Assembly: GCF_029525575.1 (NCBI RefSeq)
Contig: NZ_JAPDIA010000003.1
Span: forward strand, 1,170,214-1,234,213
Length of the DNA stretch: 64,000 nt
Source: Cohnella rhizosphaerae
Lineage (GTDB): Bacteria; Bacillota; Bacilli; Paenibacillales; Paenibacillaceae
Reading direction: 5' to 3'
Shown: positions 30,201 to 38,980 of the stretch, piece after piece
Layout of the letters: each line of letters opens with the position of its first letter
Position numbering within the stretch: the stretch's first letter is position 1
Position numbers and translations under genes: made by a program
The notes under the pieces: model-generated
What the model was told of the DNA's origin: nothing
The model's input: only the letters and a program-made list of their open reading frames with translations
The model's database searches: none

Positions 30201-31619
30201 GGCGACCCGGACGTCGGGACCGACGTGCCGTCCTCCGGAACGTTCCATGTGACCGCGAACGGCACGTATACGGTTTATGCAGTCGATACGGCCGGCAATG
30301 AGCGGGTCGAAGAGATTGCGATCGCGAACATCGTGAGCGGGGCGCCTAGCGTTACGCTGGACTATACGCCGAAGACCGCCGTCTCGAATGGCGTGGACAT
30401 CGCGGTAACGGCGACTGTAGCCGATGATGCTGCGGGCAACAAAATTGAGGCGTTGAAGTGGGCGGCAGGCGCGCTAAGCGTGGCGGACTTCGGCGACCCG
30501 GGCGTCGGGACCGACGTGCCGTCCTCCGGAACGTTCCATGTGACCGAGAACGGTACGTATACCGTCTACGCGGCCGATACGGCCGGCAACCGGAAGGTTC
30601 AATCGATCGGCATCGATAACATAGTCGATCCACCGGCGCCTCCCGCTCCGCCATCGAATCCGATTTTGAATCAGGCGTCCTTTTACCTCGTACCGGGACG
30701 CGAATATACGCTAACGATAGACGGGCTGGAGTTGTTCGTGCCTGCGGATGCGATCAAGCAAGCGACGATCGTCACGCTTAAAAAGGTGACAGACGAGACC
30801 AAAAGCTTGCTCCAACCCGGTCAATTGATCCTGTCCGACGTTTATGAATTGCTGAAGGACACGCCGGGCAAGTTCGACGCGCCTGTCCGCCTGAAACTAA
30901 ATTTAAAGAATCAATCCTGGGCCGACGATCAACATCCGGCATTGGTTTATTACGATGAGACGAACGCGAAGTGGACGACCATCAGAGGAGGCAAGCTTTC
31001 CGGAAACACGCTGGCAGGCGAGACGGATCACTTCACCAAGTTTGCCGTTATGCCCGTAGACGACGAGCCGACCTCTGAGCCGCCGATTCAAGTGCCGACC
31101 GATATCGCCGGACACTGGGCCGAGCAAGAGATCGCGGACGCGGTCGCTGGCGGAATCATCGCCGGATATCCCGACGGAACGTTCCGTCCGAACCTTCCGG
31201 TCACGCGCGCCGAATTCGCATTGCTCCTGGATCGCGTACTCGCATTACCGGAAGGTAATCCTTCGAGCTTCGCGGATCAGGAGGATATTCCGGCATGGGC
31301 CAGCGATGCAGTGGCTGCGGTCGCGGCGGCGGGCATCGTCAGCGGTTATCCGGACCATCGCTTCCGCCCGGGCGCTCGACTAAGCCGAATCGAGACGGCC
31401 GCGCTGATCGCAAGAGCCGCACGATTGCCCGCAACGAATACGCAGCGGACTTCCTTCGCCGACGATGCCGCGATCGCGGCGTGGGCACTGCCTTATATCC
31501 ATGCTGCAAGCGAAGCGGGGCTTGTGAAAGGCCAAAGCCTTAACAGGTTCAATCCGCTGGCCCCGATCACGCGAGCCGAAGCGGTCGTGCTGCTGGCGCG
31601 GCTGGCGTCGTTGCAATAA
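27207..31619 (+). CDS. SLH-anchored surface protein with GLUG motifs and Ig-like repeats, frameshifted
   Basis: Secreted protein of about 1470 residues. A signal peptide (residues 1 to about 31, ending RHAFA) is followed by two GLUG-type beta regions (VGGLAGESDTSAISRASVQG; VGGLIGRAENTTVAGVSVQG) separated by a cadherin-like sandwich. Then come three Ig-like modules, a ZU5-like module (FYLVPGREYTLTIDGLELF) and three SLH domains at the C-terminus (GHWAEQEIADAVAGG; YPDHRFRPGARLSRIETAAL; LPYIHAASEAGLVKG) that bind pyruvylated cell-wall polymer. Breaks at G runs near 27765-27770, 28141-28146 and 28278-28284 are each repaired by one fewer G. It may act as an adhesin or glycan-binding protein; no enzyme site is visible. 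Confidence 0.85.
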
Positions 31620-31650
31620 GACAAAGAGCAAATTATTGATTTCCTTTAGA

Positions 31651-31691
31651 AGTCAGTTAGATCAGAACCTTGATCTGACTGGCTTTTTTTT
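31651..31691 (+). terminator. Rho-independent terminator after the SLH protein
   Basis: The arms AGTCAG-TT-AGATCA and TGATCT-GA-CTGGCT pair around GAACCT and are followed by eight T. Confidence 0.8.
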
Positions 31692-31745
31692 GAAGCTATC
31701 GGAGAGCCGGCGCTTTTTCGTAAGAAAGGGCGGAGGGTGAAAAAA

Positions 31746-31868
31746 CCTGCAATTGTACACGTATTTTTTGCCTATCGACGGCGCGCGATGAAATTCCTGC
31801 AAATATGCAGGCAAATGCCAAGGACAAGCCGGAAATCGGGCTGAGGGGAGTAGAAACCTGCATTTTTG
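31746..31868. repeat. Three dispersed CCTGCA-type dyads
   Basis: CCTGCA begins at 31746, 31796 and 31857. The middle copy is a perfect dyad (CCTGCA-AATA-TGCAGG, 31796-31811), the third is partial (CCTGCATTTTTGCATC) and the first is only a half. They lie in a 610-bp stretch (31620-32231) with no intact gene. A small intergenic repeat family is possible. Confidence 0.35.
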
Positions 31869-31917
31869 CATCTTTTCTTCTTGAAAGGATAGGCATCGGT
31901 GAAAATAGATGTATATT

Positions 31918-32070
31918 TCAGACTGTTGAGAAAGTCCTTGCATCACGTAATTTAATACGGCATCGTGTTAATTTAGTATATTGTATATCCTTGGTCATCT
32001 CGTAATGCACCTGGTGCGCCGACGTAATGAGTGACACAAGCTGCTGGAAAACCGTCGCATTCAAATCCAC
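31918..32070 (-). pseudogene. N-terminal gene fragment, MarR-like
   Basis: From GTG 32070, with GAGGTG 6 bp upstream, the minus strand reads DLNATVFQQLVSLITSAH and then QVHYEMTKDI before changing into unrelated sequence and stopping after 50 residues. The opening resembles the first helix of MarR-family regulators of Paenibacillus as I remember them, but this rests on recall. An inverted repeat (32077-32103) covers its translation start. It looks like the 5' remnant of a truncated gene. Confidence 0.35.
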
Positions 32071-32076
32071 GTCGAT

Positions 32077-32103
32077 CACCTCAAGATATCTTTATTTGAG
32101 GTG
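32077..32103. promoter_or_regulatory. Inverted repeat at the start of the truncated gene
   Basis: CACCTCAA (32077-32084) and TTGAGGTG (32096-32103) are perfect 8-bp arms, and the first runs into TCAAGATATC. The form is like a MarR-type operator, fitting the fragment next to it. Confidence 0.4.
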
Positions 32104-32116
32104 TTCCGTCCGCCAT

Positions 32117-32179
32117 CCAAAATGAAGGTATCAAATCAAAAATAGCGCTATTTTGTCGCTGGAAGCGCGATGATATAGT
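32117..32179 (+). promoter_or_regulatory. Shared 38-bp activator element plus -10, copy 1
   Basis: The 38-bp block 32117-32154 (beginning CCAAAATGAAGGTATC and ending GCGCTATTTT) matches 38829-38866 at 36 of 38 positions. A -10 hexamer TATAGT follows at 32174-32179, and the distance from the block is identical in both copies. Two direct half-sites, AAAATG-AAGGTAT and AAAATA-GCGCTAT, start 20 bp apart, two helical turns, with the second near the -35 position. This is the layout of an AraC-type activator site. The start codon of the oxidoreductase lies 53 bp beyond the -10. Confidence 0.7.
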
Positions 32180-32231
32180 GGGGTGGAAATGAAAGAAAAC
32201 GCTATCAATCTATTTGGGAAGGTAGACGGCG

Positions 32232-34620
32232 ATGGAGGCAATGGAATTGACGGAGAACACGAACAACGCAAATCGAGGGCATTCGGAGCGTGTCATACGC
32301 AAGGCGCACGAGGCGGAAAATACCCGTAATTTTCGCAAGGAAAACTACGACGTCGTCGTCTGCGGCGGCGGCTTGGCGGGATTTTGCGCGGCGGTGGCGG
32401 CAGCCAGACATGGCTCGCGGACCTGTCTCGTTCAGGATCGGCCCGTCTTCGGCGGCAACAGCTCGTCCGAGGTTCGGGTGACGCCGCACGGCGCGGCCGC
32501 CTTCCACGTTTATGCGAAGGAGACGGGCATCATCTCGGAGCTGCTGATCGAGGAGCGCGCCCGCAACCACGAGGTTATCTTCGAGAACGGATGGACGAAC
32601 AGCGTATGGGATATGGCGATGTACGATCTGGCGGTGCGAACGCCGAATCTGACCTTTTACCTGAATACGTCGATCGTCGATGTTCGCAAGAGCGCGGAGC
32701 GGCGCATCGAAGCGGTCGTCGGCGTCGTGGCGAATGCAGAGACCACGCTGGAATTGAGCGGCGAAATCTTCATCGATTGCACGGGCGACGGGATCGTGGC
32801 GGATCTGGCCGGGTGCGAGTGGCATATGGGCTCGGAAGGCCGAGACGAATATAACGAGCCGCATGCGCCGCTTCAGGCGAGCGGCGACGTGATGGGCTCG
32901 TCGCTGCTGTTCAAGACGGTGAACACCGGCGCGCCCGCGCCGTTCGAGGCGCCGGAATGGGCCGCGAAGCTGGACAACCCGGACTTTTTCTATAAGGAAG
33001 GCCGGAGGCCGAACGATGTGCGCGGCGGCTACTGGTGGATCGAGATCGGCATGCCGTGGCATACGATTCATGAAAACGAGGACATCCGGCATCAATTGAC
33101 GCGGTATGTGCTGGGCGTTTGGGATTGGATCAAAAACAAGGACCCCAACATGAAGGAGCTTGCCGCAAACCACGCGATCGACTGGATCGGGCAGGTGCCG
33201 GGCAAGCGGGAGAGCCGGAGAATTCAAGGCCTCTACTTGATGACCGAGCACGACCCGCTGAACCGAACCATATTCGAGGACGAGATCGCCTACGGCGGCT
33301 GGTTCCTGGATCTGCATACGCCGGGCGGCCTGTTGGCGCCGACGAGCGAGCATGCGAGCGCCGAAGGCTACAACGAGACCAGTTCGTATATGGTCAAAAG
33401 CTATTGCGGACCGTACGGCATTCCGCTCCGCTCGTCGATCGCGCGCGACGTCGACAATCTGATGATGGCGGGGCGCAACGTCAGCGTCACGCATGCCGCG
33501 CTCGGCACGGTACGGGTCATGGGCACGACCGCGATCGTCGGGCAAGCCGTCGGCACTTCGGCGGCGATAGCGCTGAAGCGCGGTATCGCGCTTAAGGACG
33601 TGCCGAGCCGCGCGATTCGGGAGGTGCAGCAGACGCTGCTTCGCGACGGCTGCTTCCTGCCGAACGCGACGAACGAGGACAAGCTGGATCTGGCGCGTTT
33701 GGCCCGGGTAACCGCCAGCAGCGAAGCAGCTTGCGCAGGTATGGACGCGGAACGGGACGACAAGCGGCGGTTTCCGGAGACGGAGGCGCTGCGCGAGCGC
33801 AAGGGCCAATGGATCGCGATCGCGGAGGAGAAGCTCGATCGCGTGGCGGTCTGCCTGTCCAACCTGTCGGACGTAGAGCAGACGGTGGAGGCGCGGATTC
33901 TGCCCGTCGATCATATCTGGGATTACCGTACGGAAGAGATTGAGCCGCTTGCGAAGGCGCTGCTTACGATCAAGCCCGGCGCGAGTTTCGAGTGGGTCGA
34001 GTGGGACGTTCGGTTGTCGAAGGCCTCGGGCCTTGAGCCTGGCAAGTACGTGCGCCTCGACCTGCTGGCCAATGCGAAACTGCAGTGGCATGTCGCATCG
34101 GACGTCGTGCCGGCGCATACCTGCGCGTACGAGATGGGCCAGGGCAAGATGCGCAGAGACTGGAACGGCCCGACGAGGAGCTTCCGGGTTGATCCGCCGC
34201 AGCGCAGCTTCGGTCCGGAGCAAGCTGTAAACGGCGTGGCGCGTCCCAACCGGTACACGAATCTGTGGCGTTCGGACCCGGACGAGGCGTTGCCGCAAGG
34301 GCTCGAGCTGACCTGGGAGCGGCAGCGGACGATCGGGGATGTGGAGCTTACGTTCCCCGGCCATCTGCTCTGGGAATATCACGGGTATGCGCCTTTTTTA
34401 TAAAGACCCGCAGTGTGCGAAAAATTACCGGATCGAAGCGTGGGTGGACGGCGCATGGACGAAGCTAGCGGCCGTTCGCGGCAACTACCAGCGGCACCGC
34501 AGACATCGCTTCGCGGCGCCGGTCGCGACCGACAAGCTGCGCGTCGTGATCGAAGCGACCAACGGGGACCCCTCCGCCGCCATCTACGAAATCCGCTGCT
34601 ACGCCCCGCAAGCCGAATAA
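32232..34620 (+). CDS. FAD-dependent oxidoreductase (FAD_oxidored type) with C-terminal beta domain, frameshifted
   Basis: Cytoplasmic flavoprotein of about 795 residues. The dinucleotide-binding fold starts at DVVVCGGGLAG (40-50) and the distal FAD motif is NLMMAGRNVSVTHAALGTVR. There is no signal peptide. Such proteins occur beside rhamnosidases and other glycan genes, but their sugar-oxidation chemistry is mostly uncharacterised. The C-terminal approximately 200 residues look like a discoidin-type or galactose-binding beta-sandwich (NYRIEAWVDGAWTKLAAVRG). A T6 run at 34394-34399 breaks the frame; five T restores APFYKDPQCAKNYRIE. It is preceded by the element shared with the transporter at 38981, so it probably belongs to the same regulon. 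Confidence 0.8.
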
Positions 34621-34634
34621 GCTCGCTCAAAATT

Positions 34635-34692
34635 AAACGCAAAGTAGGATGAAGCAGGGGGTTCCGGCTTCATCTTACTTTGCGTTTTTTTT
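34635..34692 (+). terminator. Strong terminator after the oxidoreductase
   Basis: A stem of about 20 bp (AAACGCAAAGTAGGATGAAG with its near-perfect complement, one mismatch) encloses an 11-nt loop and ends in eight T. It lies before the 51-bp repeat array, so the array is probably outside the transcript. Confidence 0.85.
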
Positions 34693-34740
34693 GGTTTATG
34701 CTAGCTCGCTTGCGCGGACCTCGCCGCCGCCAGCCGAAGC

Positions 34741-35165
34741 GAAGAGGCGCTATGCAGCGCCACATGGCGTGGCCACGCCGCCGACCGAGGCGAAGAGGCG
34801 CTGTGTGACGCCACATTGCGGGACCGCGCCGCCGACCGAGACGAAGAGGCATTGTTCAGCGCCACATGGCGGGGCCGCGCCGCGAATCGGAGCGAAGAGG
34901 CGCTGTACAGCGCCACATGGTGGGACTTCGGCGGCAACCGGGGCAAAGAAGTCCCATATAGAACTAAATGGCGGGACTGCTCCGACAACCGAGGCGAAGA
35001 GGTCCCATATAGGACTACATGGCGGGAATGCGCCGGCAACCGAAGCGAAGAAGTCCCATATAGAACTTCATGGCGAGACCGCGCCGACAACCGAGGCGAA
35101 GAAGTCCCATATAGAACTACATGGCGAGACCGCGCCGACAACCGAGGCAAAGAAGTCCCATTGGA
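34741..35165. repeat. 51-bp-period tandem array (8 units plus a partial)
   Basis: Units begin with GAAGAGG or GAAGAAG at 34741, 34792, 34843, 34894, 34945, 34996, 35047, 35098 and 35149, an exact 51-bp period. Two subtypes exist. Units 1-4 carry GGCGCT...AGCGCC dyads (unit 4 is the perfect palindrome GGCGCTGTACAGCGCC), and units 5-9 carry GTCCCATATAGAACT. All share CATGGCG and CCGAGGC-like parts. The array fills the gap between convergent gene ends. Reading frames through it give 17-residue repeats (for example HGETAPTTEAKKSHIEL) but start inside the terminator, so I do not call a gene. Confidence 0.85.
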
Positions 35166-35202
35166 GCTGGCGGGACGAAGGGGAGCTTATTCGTGCCTTC
35201 GC

Positions 35203-36986
35203 CTACCTCGAACGCCGGTACTCTTTCGGCGACATGCCGAAGTAGTTTTTGAACGCGCGGGAGAAGTGGTACAGATTGCCGTAGCCGACCCGGTCGGATA
35301 CTTCGTTGATACGCAGAGTGGGATCCTGCAGCAGCTTGCGCGCTTCTTCCATCCGTACCTTGATCAGATAGGCGGTGAAGGTTAAGCCTGTTCGCTCCTT
35401 GAACAGCCTGCTGAAGTAGGAGTAGTTCATGGATACGCGGTTGGCCATCTCCGCTAGCTGGATGTCGCGATTGAAGTGCTCCCGCACGTAGGACTCGGCA
35501 AAGGAGACGACAGTTTCCTCCGGTTCGGCATGTTCGCCGGCGGATCGCTTGGCCGAACCGGCGTAATCTTTTTAAATACCGGCGAAGATCATCCAGCCTA
35601 TGAAAGGAGGCGAACGCGCGGACGGGCTCGCTCCGCTCGAGCGGATGATGTCCGCTGAGGCGCCTTCGAATCTCGGTGAGCAGAAGGCCGTAGACCGCTT
35701 CGACTTGTTCAAGGGAAGCGGAGCCGATCAGGCTGTCGGGCAGCCAGCGGTCGATCCAGAGGCCGATCCGCTCCACCTGCAGCGTATCGACGGCAAGTCG
35801 CAGCTCTTCGATATCTTTGCGGGCGGGCGAATATTCCTCGCGATCGCCGGCGGACAGCCCAGGCTGCCACGCTAACACAGCGCAAGGCTCCCGCAAAATC
35901 CGGTAAGACATGGCGAGCCGGGCATGCTCGTACAGCTGTCGCAGGTCGGCAGGCGATCCCCGCTCGCTCACGAATGCTGCCGCCCGCTCCGCCTCCGTCT
36001 CTCGAAGGTGCGCAACGGCAGCTTCAAGCAGCGAGGTCGTGGCGTCAACCGCACCATCAACCGCACCATCAACCGCACCATCAACCGCACCATCAGCCGG
36101 TACGTCTACCGCAAAATTGAAGACCGCGCATATCTGTCCGCTTCCATCGTGGAAAACGATTAGCTTGAGCCGCTCGGGCAACCCGCGTGCTTGCGCCTGG
36201 CTTTCCAGCGCGGACTCCACAAGCGCTAAATCCGCCGAGCTGAAGGAAGCTTCGCCGACATGGAACAAGGCGACCACCGCATGGGCATGGCTCAAATACG
36301 CTTCCGCCACCGACCGGTCCGCCGAACTGCCCGCCGTTCCGCCCGTCAAGCCACCCACCGTTCCGCCCGTCAAGCCACCCACCGATCCGCTCACCCGGCC
36401 ACCCACCGATCCGCTCACCCGGCCACCCACCGATCCGCTCACCCGGCCACCCACCGATCCGCTCACCCGGCCACCCGCCGAGCTTCCCGCCGAGCTCCCC
36501 CGCAGCGCCCCGCCCTTCGGCATCGTTCAGCAGCGCGTTCATCCGCGCGGCGAGCGCCAGATGCTCCGTTTGACGACTTCGTTCCGCCATGGCAGCCTGC
36601 CTGGCATCCGCCTCGATGGCCGCGATCGCGGCCTTGATCTGATCCGCAAGCTCGGCCGAGCCCGCCGGCTTCAGCAAGTAATCCAGCACGCCGTACTTGA
36701 AAGCCTCGCGAACGTAAGCGTAATCGCCGTACCCGCTCAGCAAAATGAACTTGGTCCGCGGCAGCTCGGCGGAGAGCCGGCGGACGACCTGCACGCCGTC
36801 GATATCGGGCATGCGCATGTCCGTGATTACGATATGCGGCGCAAACGTCCCGGCCGCCCGAATCCCTTCCTCTCCGCCGCAAGCGACTCGGATTTCCGAG
36901 ATCTCGCTCATGCCCGCGCGTTCCAGCTTGGCTCTGACCCCTTCGGCGATCAGACGCTCGTCGTCGATGATAAGAATGTTATACAT
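35203..36986 (-). CDS. YesN-type response regulator with AraC domain and repeat-bearing linker, frameshifted
   Basis: Receiver at the N-terminus (IIDDE 7-10; phospho-acceptor D56 in ITDMRMP; LLKPAG), AraC DNA-binding domain at the C-terminus (LAEMANRVSMNYSYFSRLF and NEVSDRVGYGNLYHFSRAF). ATG 36986 overlaps the kinase stop (ATGTATAA). Breaks lie at a C5 run (36497-36501, plus strand; restores GRGAAGSSAGSSAGGRVSG) and a T5 run (35569-35573; restores YLKDYAGSAKRSAGEHAEP). The linker holds eight-residue repeats (RVSGSVGG) and four-residue repeats (DGAV) encoded by perfect tandem repeats, which is unusual for this family. It is the best candidate to bind the 38-bp elements at 32117 and 38829. Confidence 0.83.
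36046..36093. repeat. 12-bp tandem repeat inside the response regulator
   Basis: Four perfect copies of CAACCGCACCAT encode repeated DGAV on the minus strand. Copy-number change would lengthen or shorten the linker without a frameshift. Confidence 0.9.
36336..36479. repeat. 24-bp tandem repeat inside the response regulator
   Basis: Six units: two of type GTTCCGCCCGTCAAGCCACC(CACC) and four of type GATCCGCTCACCCGGCCACC(CACC), the last with one change. They encode RVSGSVGG/LTGGTVGG repeats between receiver and DNA-binding parts. Confidence 0.9.
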
Positions 36987-38749
36987 GGTTGTCGTCCTCT
37001 CCATTGCCGCAGGGAATCGTCACGATCGTCTCCGCATATTCGCCTTCCAGACTGTTCAATCGGATCGCATAATTCTCGCCGTAGAACAGCTTTAATCTTT
37101 CGTTAATATTGCCGAGGCCGATGCTTTCCCGCGTTTGATCGTCAGCCGGCGCATAATCGGACTCCCTGAACCGCCGATTGAGAGACGCCAACCCCGTCTT
37201 CTCGATGCCCGGCCCGTTATCCTTGATCGAGATCAGGACGGATCGCTCGGACGCAAGGCTGGTCGTAAGCACGATGTGAAGGGATCCGTTCGCCGGAAAA
37301 CCGTGCTTGATGCTGTTCTCCACGATGGGCTGCAGGATGAAACGGATCATGCGAAGCCCAAGCAGCTCCCCCCGGGACACGGATATCCAGCTCGACGTCG
37401 CCGCCGTATTTGACCTTTTGCAGGTTCATGTACTGCTCCAGGTAGCGGATCTCGGACTCGAGCGTCGCGAACTTCGAACGGCCGTCCATGTTGTAACGCA
37501 TCATTTTCCCGAAGTCGGCCATCGCGTCCGATACCTCGAATTGACCGGCAAGCTCCATCCTGGCGCTGAACATATCGAGCGTATTGTAGATGAAATGGGG
37601 GTTGATCTGCGACTGAAGGGCCGCCAATTGAGCGTCCTTCTGAGCGGTTTCTTTGCGGATCATGTCCTTCATCAGCGTCGTGATCTTGTTCAGCAGCAGG
37701 TTGAACCGCTCGACGATGACGCCGAATTCGTCCCGCCGCCGGATCGGGATCGGCTCGAAGCCGGATTCGATCGCCTGATCCATCTGGCGAATGCTCGTCC
37801 TCATCGTGCGCAGCGCCATTTGCAGCACGGAGTAGAAGGCGAACAACAGGACGACCGTCGCGGCGATAAAAATCAGGTTGCTGGCGACCTGCCAGGAATT
37901 TGCCGTGCGCGGGAGCCTAACGTTCATCAGCATGGACAAGTCGATGCGGTCCAGCCGCTCGCCGACATAGAGACGCTCGTCGCGAACGGCATGGCCGCCG
38001 CCGGCCAGCTTTTGCTGAAGCGGGAGAGAGAGGTCCGCGGCGCTGCCCGGCGGAAAAACCAGCTCGCCCTGCGTATCCGCAAGGACGACGTCTTGTCCGC
38101 TAGCCCGATCCTCCTGTACGATCGTCCCGAGCAGATCGCCCGGCCGCACCTCGACCAGGGTAAATCCGATGTCGGCGCCCTCCAGCGACACCATCTTTTG
38201 CACGTAGCCGTACGTCCGGCCGGCCTCCGGGCTGTCGCGGACGATCCATGCCGACTTTGCTCCCGACTCGGCGAAGGGCGCGTACCAGGGCTCCCGCATC
38301 GCTCTGGATGCGCGGAAGAAGGCGCCGAACCCCTCCGGAATGCTGTCGTTTTTCATATAGACGGATATTTTCTCCGTATTGACCTTCTGGAACAGCATCG
38401 CGTAATTGATCAACGGCGCCGCGTAGCTGAAGTACGTATCCAGCGAGTCGTCTCCCGAGAACGGGCTTCCGAGAAATTGCTGCAGGCGATAGTTATAGGT
38501 AATGGAATCGCTGAGGCTCTCGAGCAGGTCGATCTTGTTCTCAATATTAAACGCCATCTGCCCCAGCGTCGTGGAGGCGTTTGCAATTAACTGGGCCCGA
38601 AGGAAGCGCTGGGATTGATCGTACGTATAGAGCCCGAGCGCGCTGAAAGGAAGCAGGATCAGCGCAACAAATGCTAGCATGACCTTGCTCTTGATGCTCA
38701 TGGCGTTTATATAGCGAAGCATGGCCAACCTTCTCTCGAGGGAATTCAT
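36979..38749 (-). CDS. YesM-type sensor histidine kinase, frameshifted
   Basis: Membrane sensor kinase, about 590 residues. First helix is VMLAFVALILLPFSALGLYTY, then an extracytoplasmic sensor of about 240 residues, second helix LIFIAATVVLLFAFYSVL, HAMP, His_kinase with INPHFIYNTLDMF, and ATPase motifs VENSIKHGF and KDNGPGIE. The start is uncertain: ATG 38749 is used, and TTG 38779 extends it upstream. A C6 run (37368-37373, plus strand) breaks the frame; five restores VPGELLGLRMIRFILQPIVEN. It overlaps the regulator gene by 8 bp. It probably senses the oligosaccharide handled by the transporter at 38981-42617. Confidence 0.85.
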
Positions 38750-38768
38750 CGTCCCCGCGTATCCCCAG

Positions 38769-38795
38769 GTATTCGACAATCACGTATTCGACAAT
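38769..38795. promoter_or_regulatory. 12-bp direct repeat upstream of the sensor kinase
   Basis: GTATTCGACAAT occurs at 38769-38780 and again at 38784-38795, period 15 bp, straddling the upstream alternative start of the kinase. It may be an autoregulatory site or a small duplication. Confidence 0.4.
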
Positions 38796-38828
38796 TTGCC
38801 CGCCAACCCTTCCGGCAGCGCCGCGGAA

Positions 38829-38891
38829 CCAAAATGAAGGTATCAAATCAAAAATGGTGCTATTTTTATAAGCGCTTTCAAGAATTATAGT
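38829..38891 (+). promoter_or_regulatory. Shared 38-bp activator element plus -10, copy 2
   Basis: Positions 38829-38866 match 32117-32154 at 36 of 38 bases, with the same 19-bp gap to TATAGT (38886-38891). The sequence between the block and the -10 differs in the two copies, so only the block and its spacing are conserved. The transporter start codon (38981) follows 90 bp later. Confidence 0.7.
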
Positions 38892-38980
38892 TAAGTCACA
38901 CAAAGAGAACGCGATCCGGAGGCGGTGCGGCAAGCCTATGCCGCAGGCCGGGCGGATCCAAGGATGGGAGAGAACGTCAA

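Noticed and set aside
31662..31946. 94-residue minus-strand open frame
   Set aside because: No ribosome site, overlaps a terminator and the CCTGCA dyads, and shows no recognisable domain.
17918..34382. Large minus-strand open frames such as 17918-19465, 32205-34382 and 43943-46126
   Set aside because: They are antisense shadows of GH13, the FAD enzyme and the GH-A enzyme, common in high-GC DNA, without domains or ribosome sites.
34649..35245. 198-residue plus-strand open frame of 17-residue repeats
   Set aside because: It starts inside the loop of the strong terminator at 34635-34692, has no ribosome site, and only exists because the 51-bp period is divisible by three.
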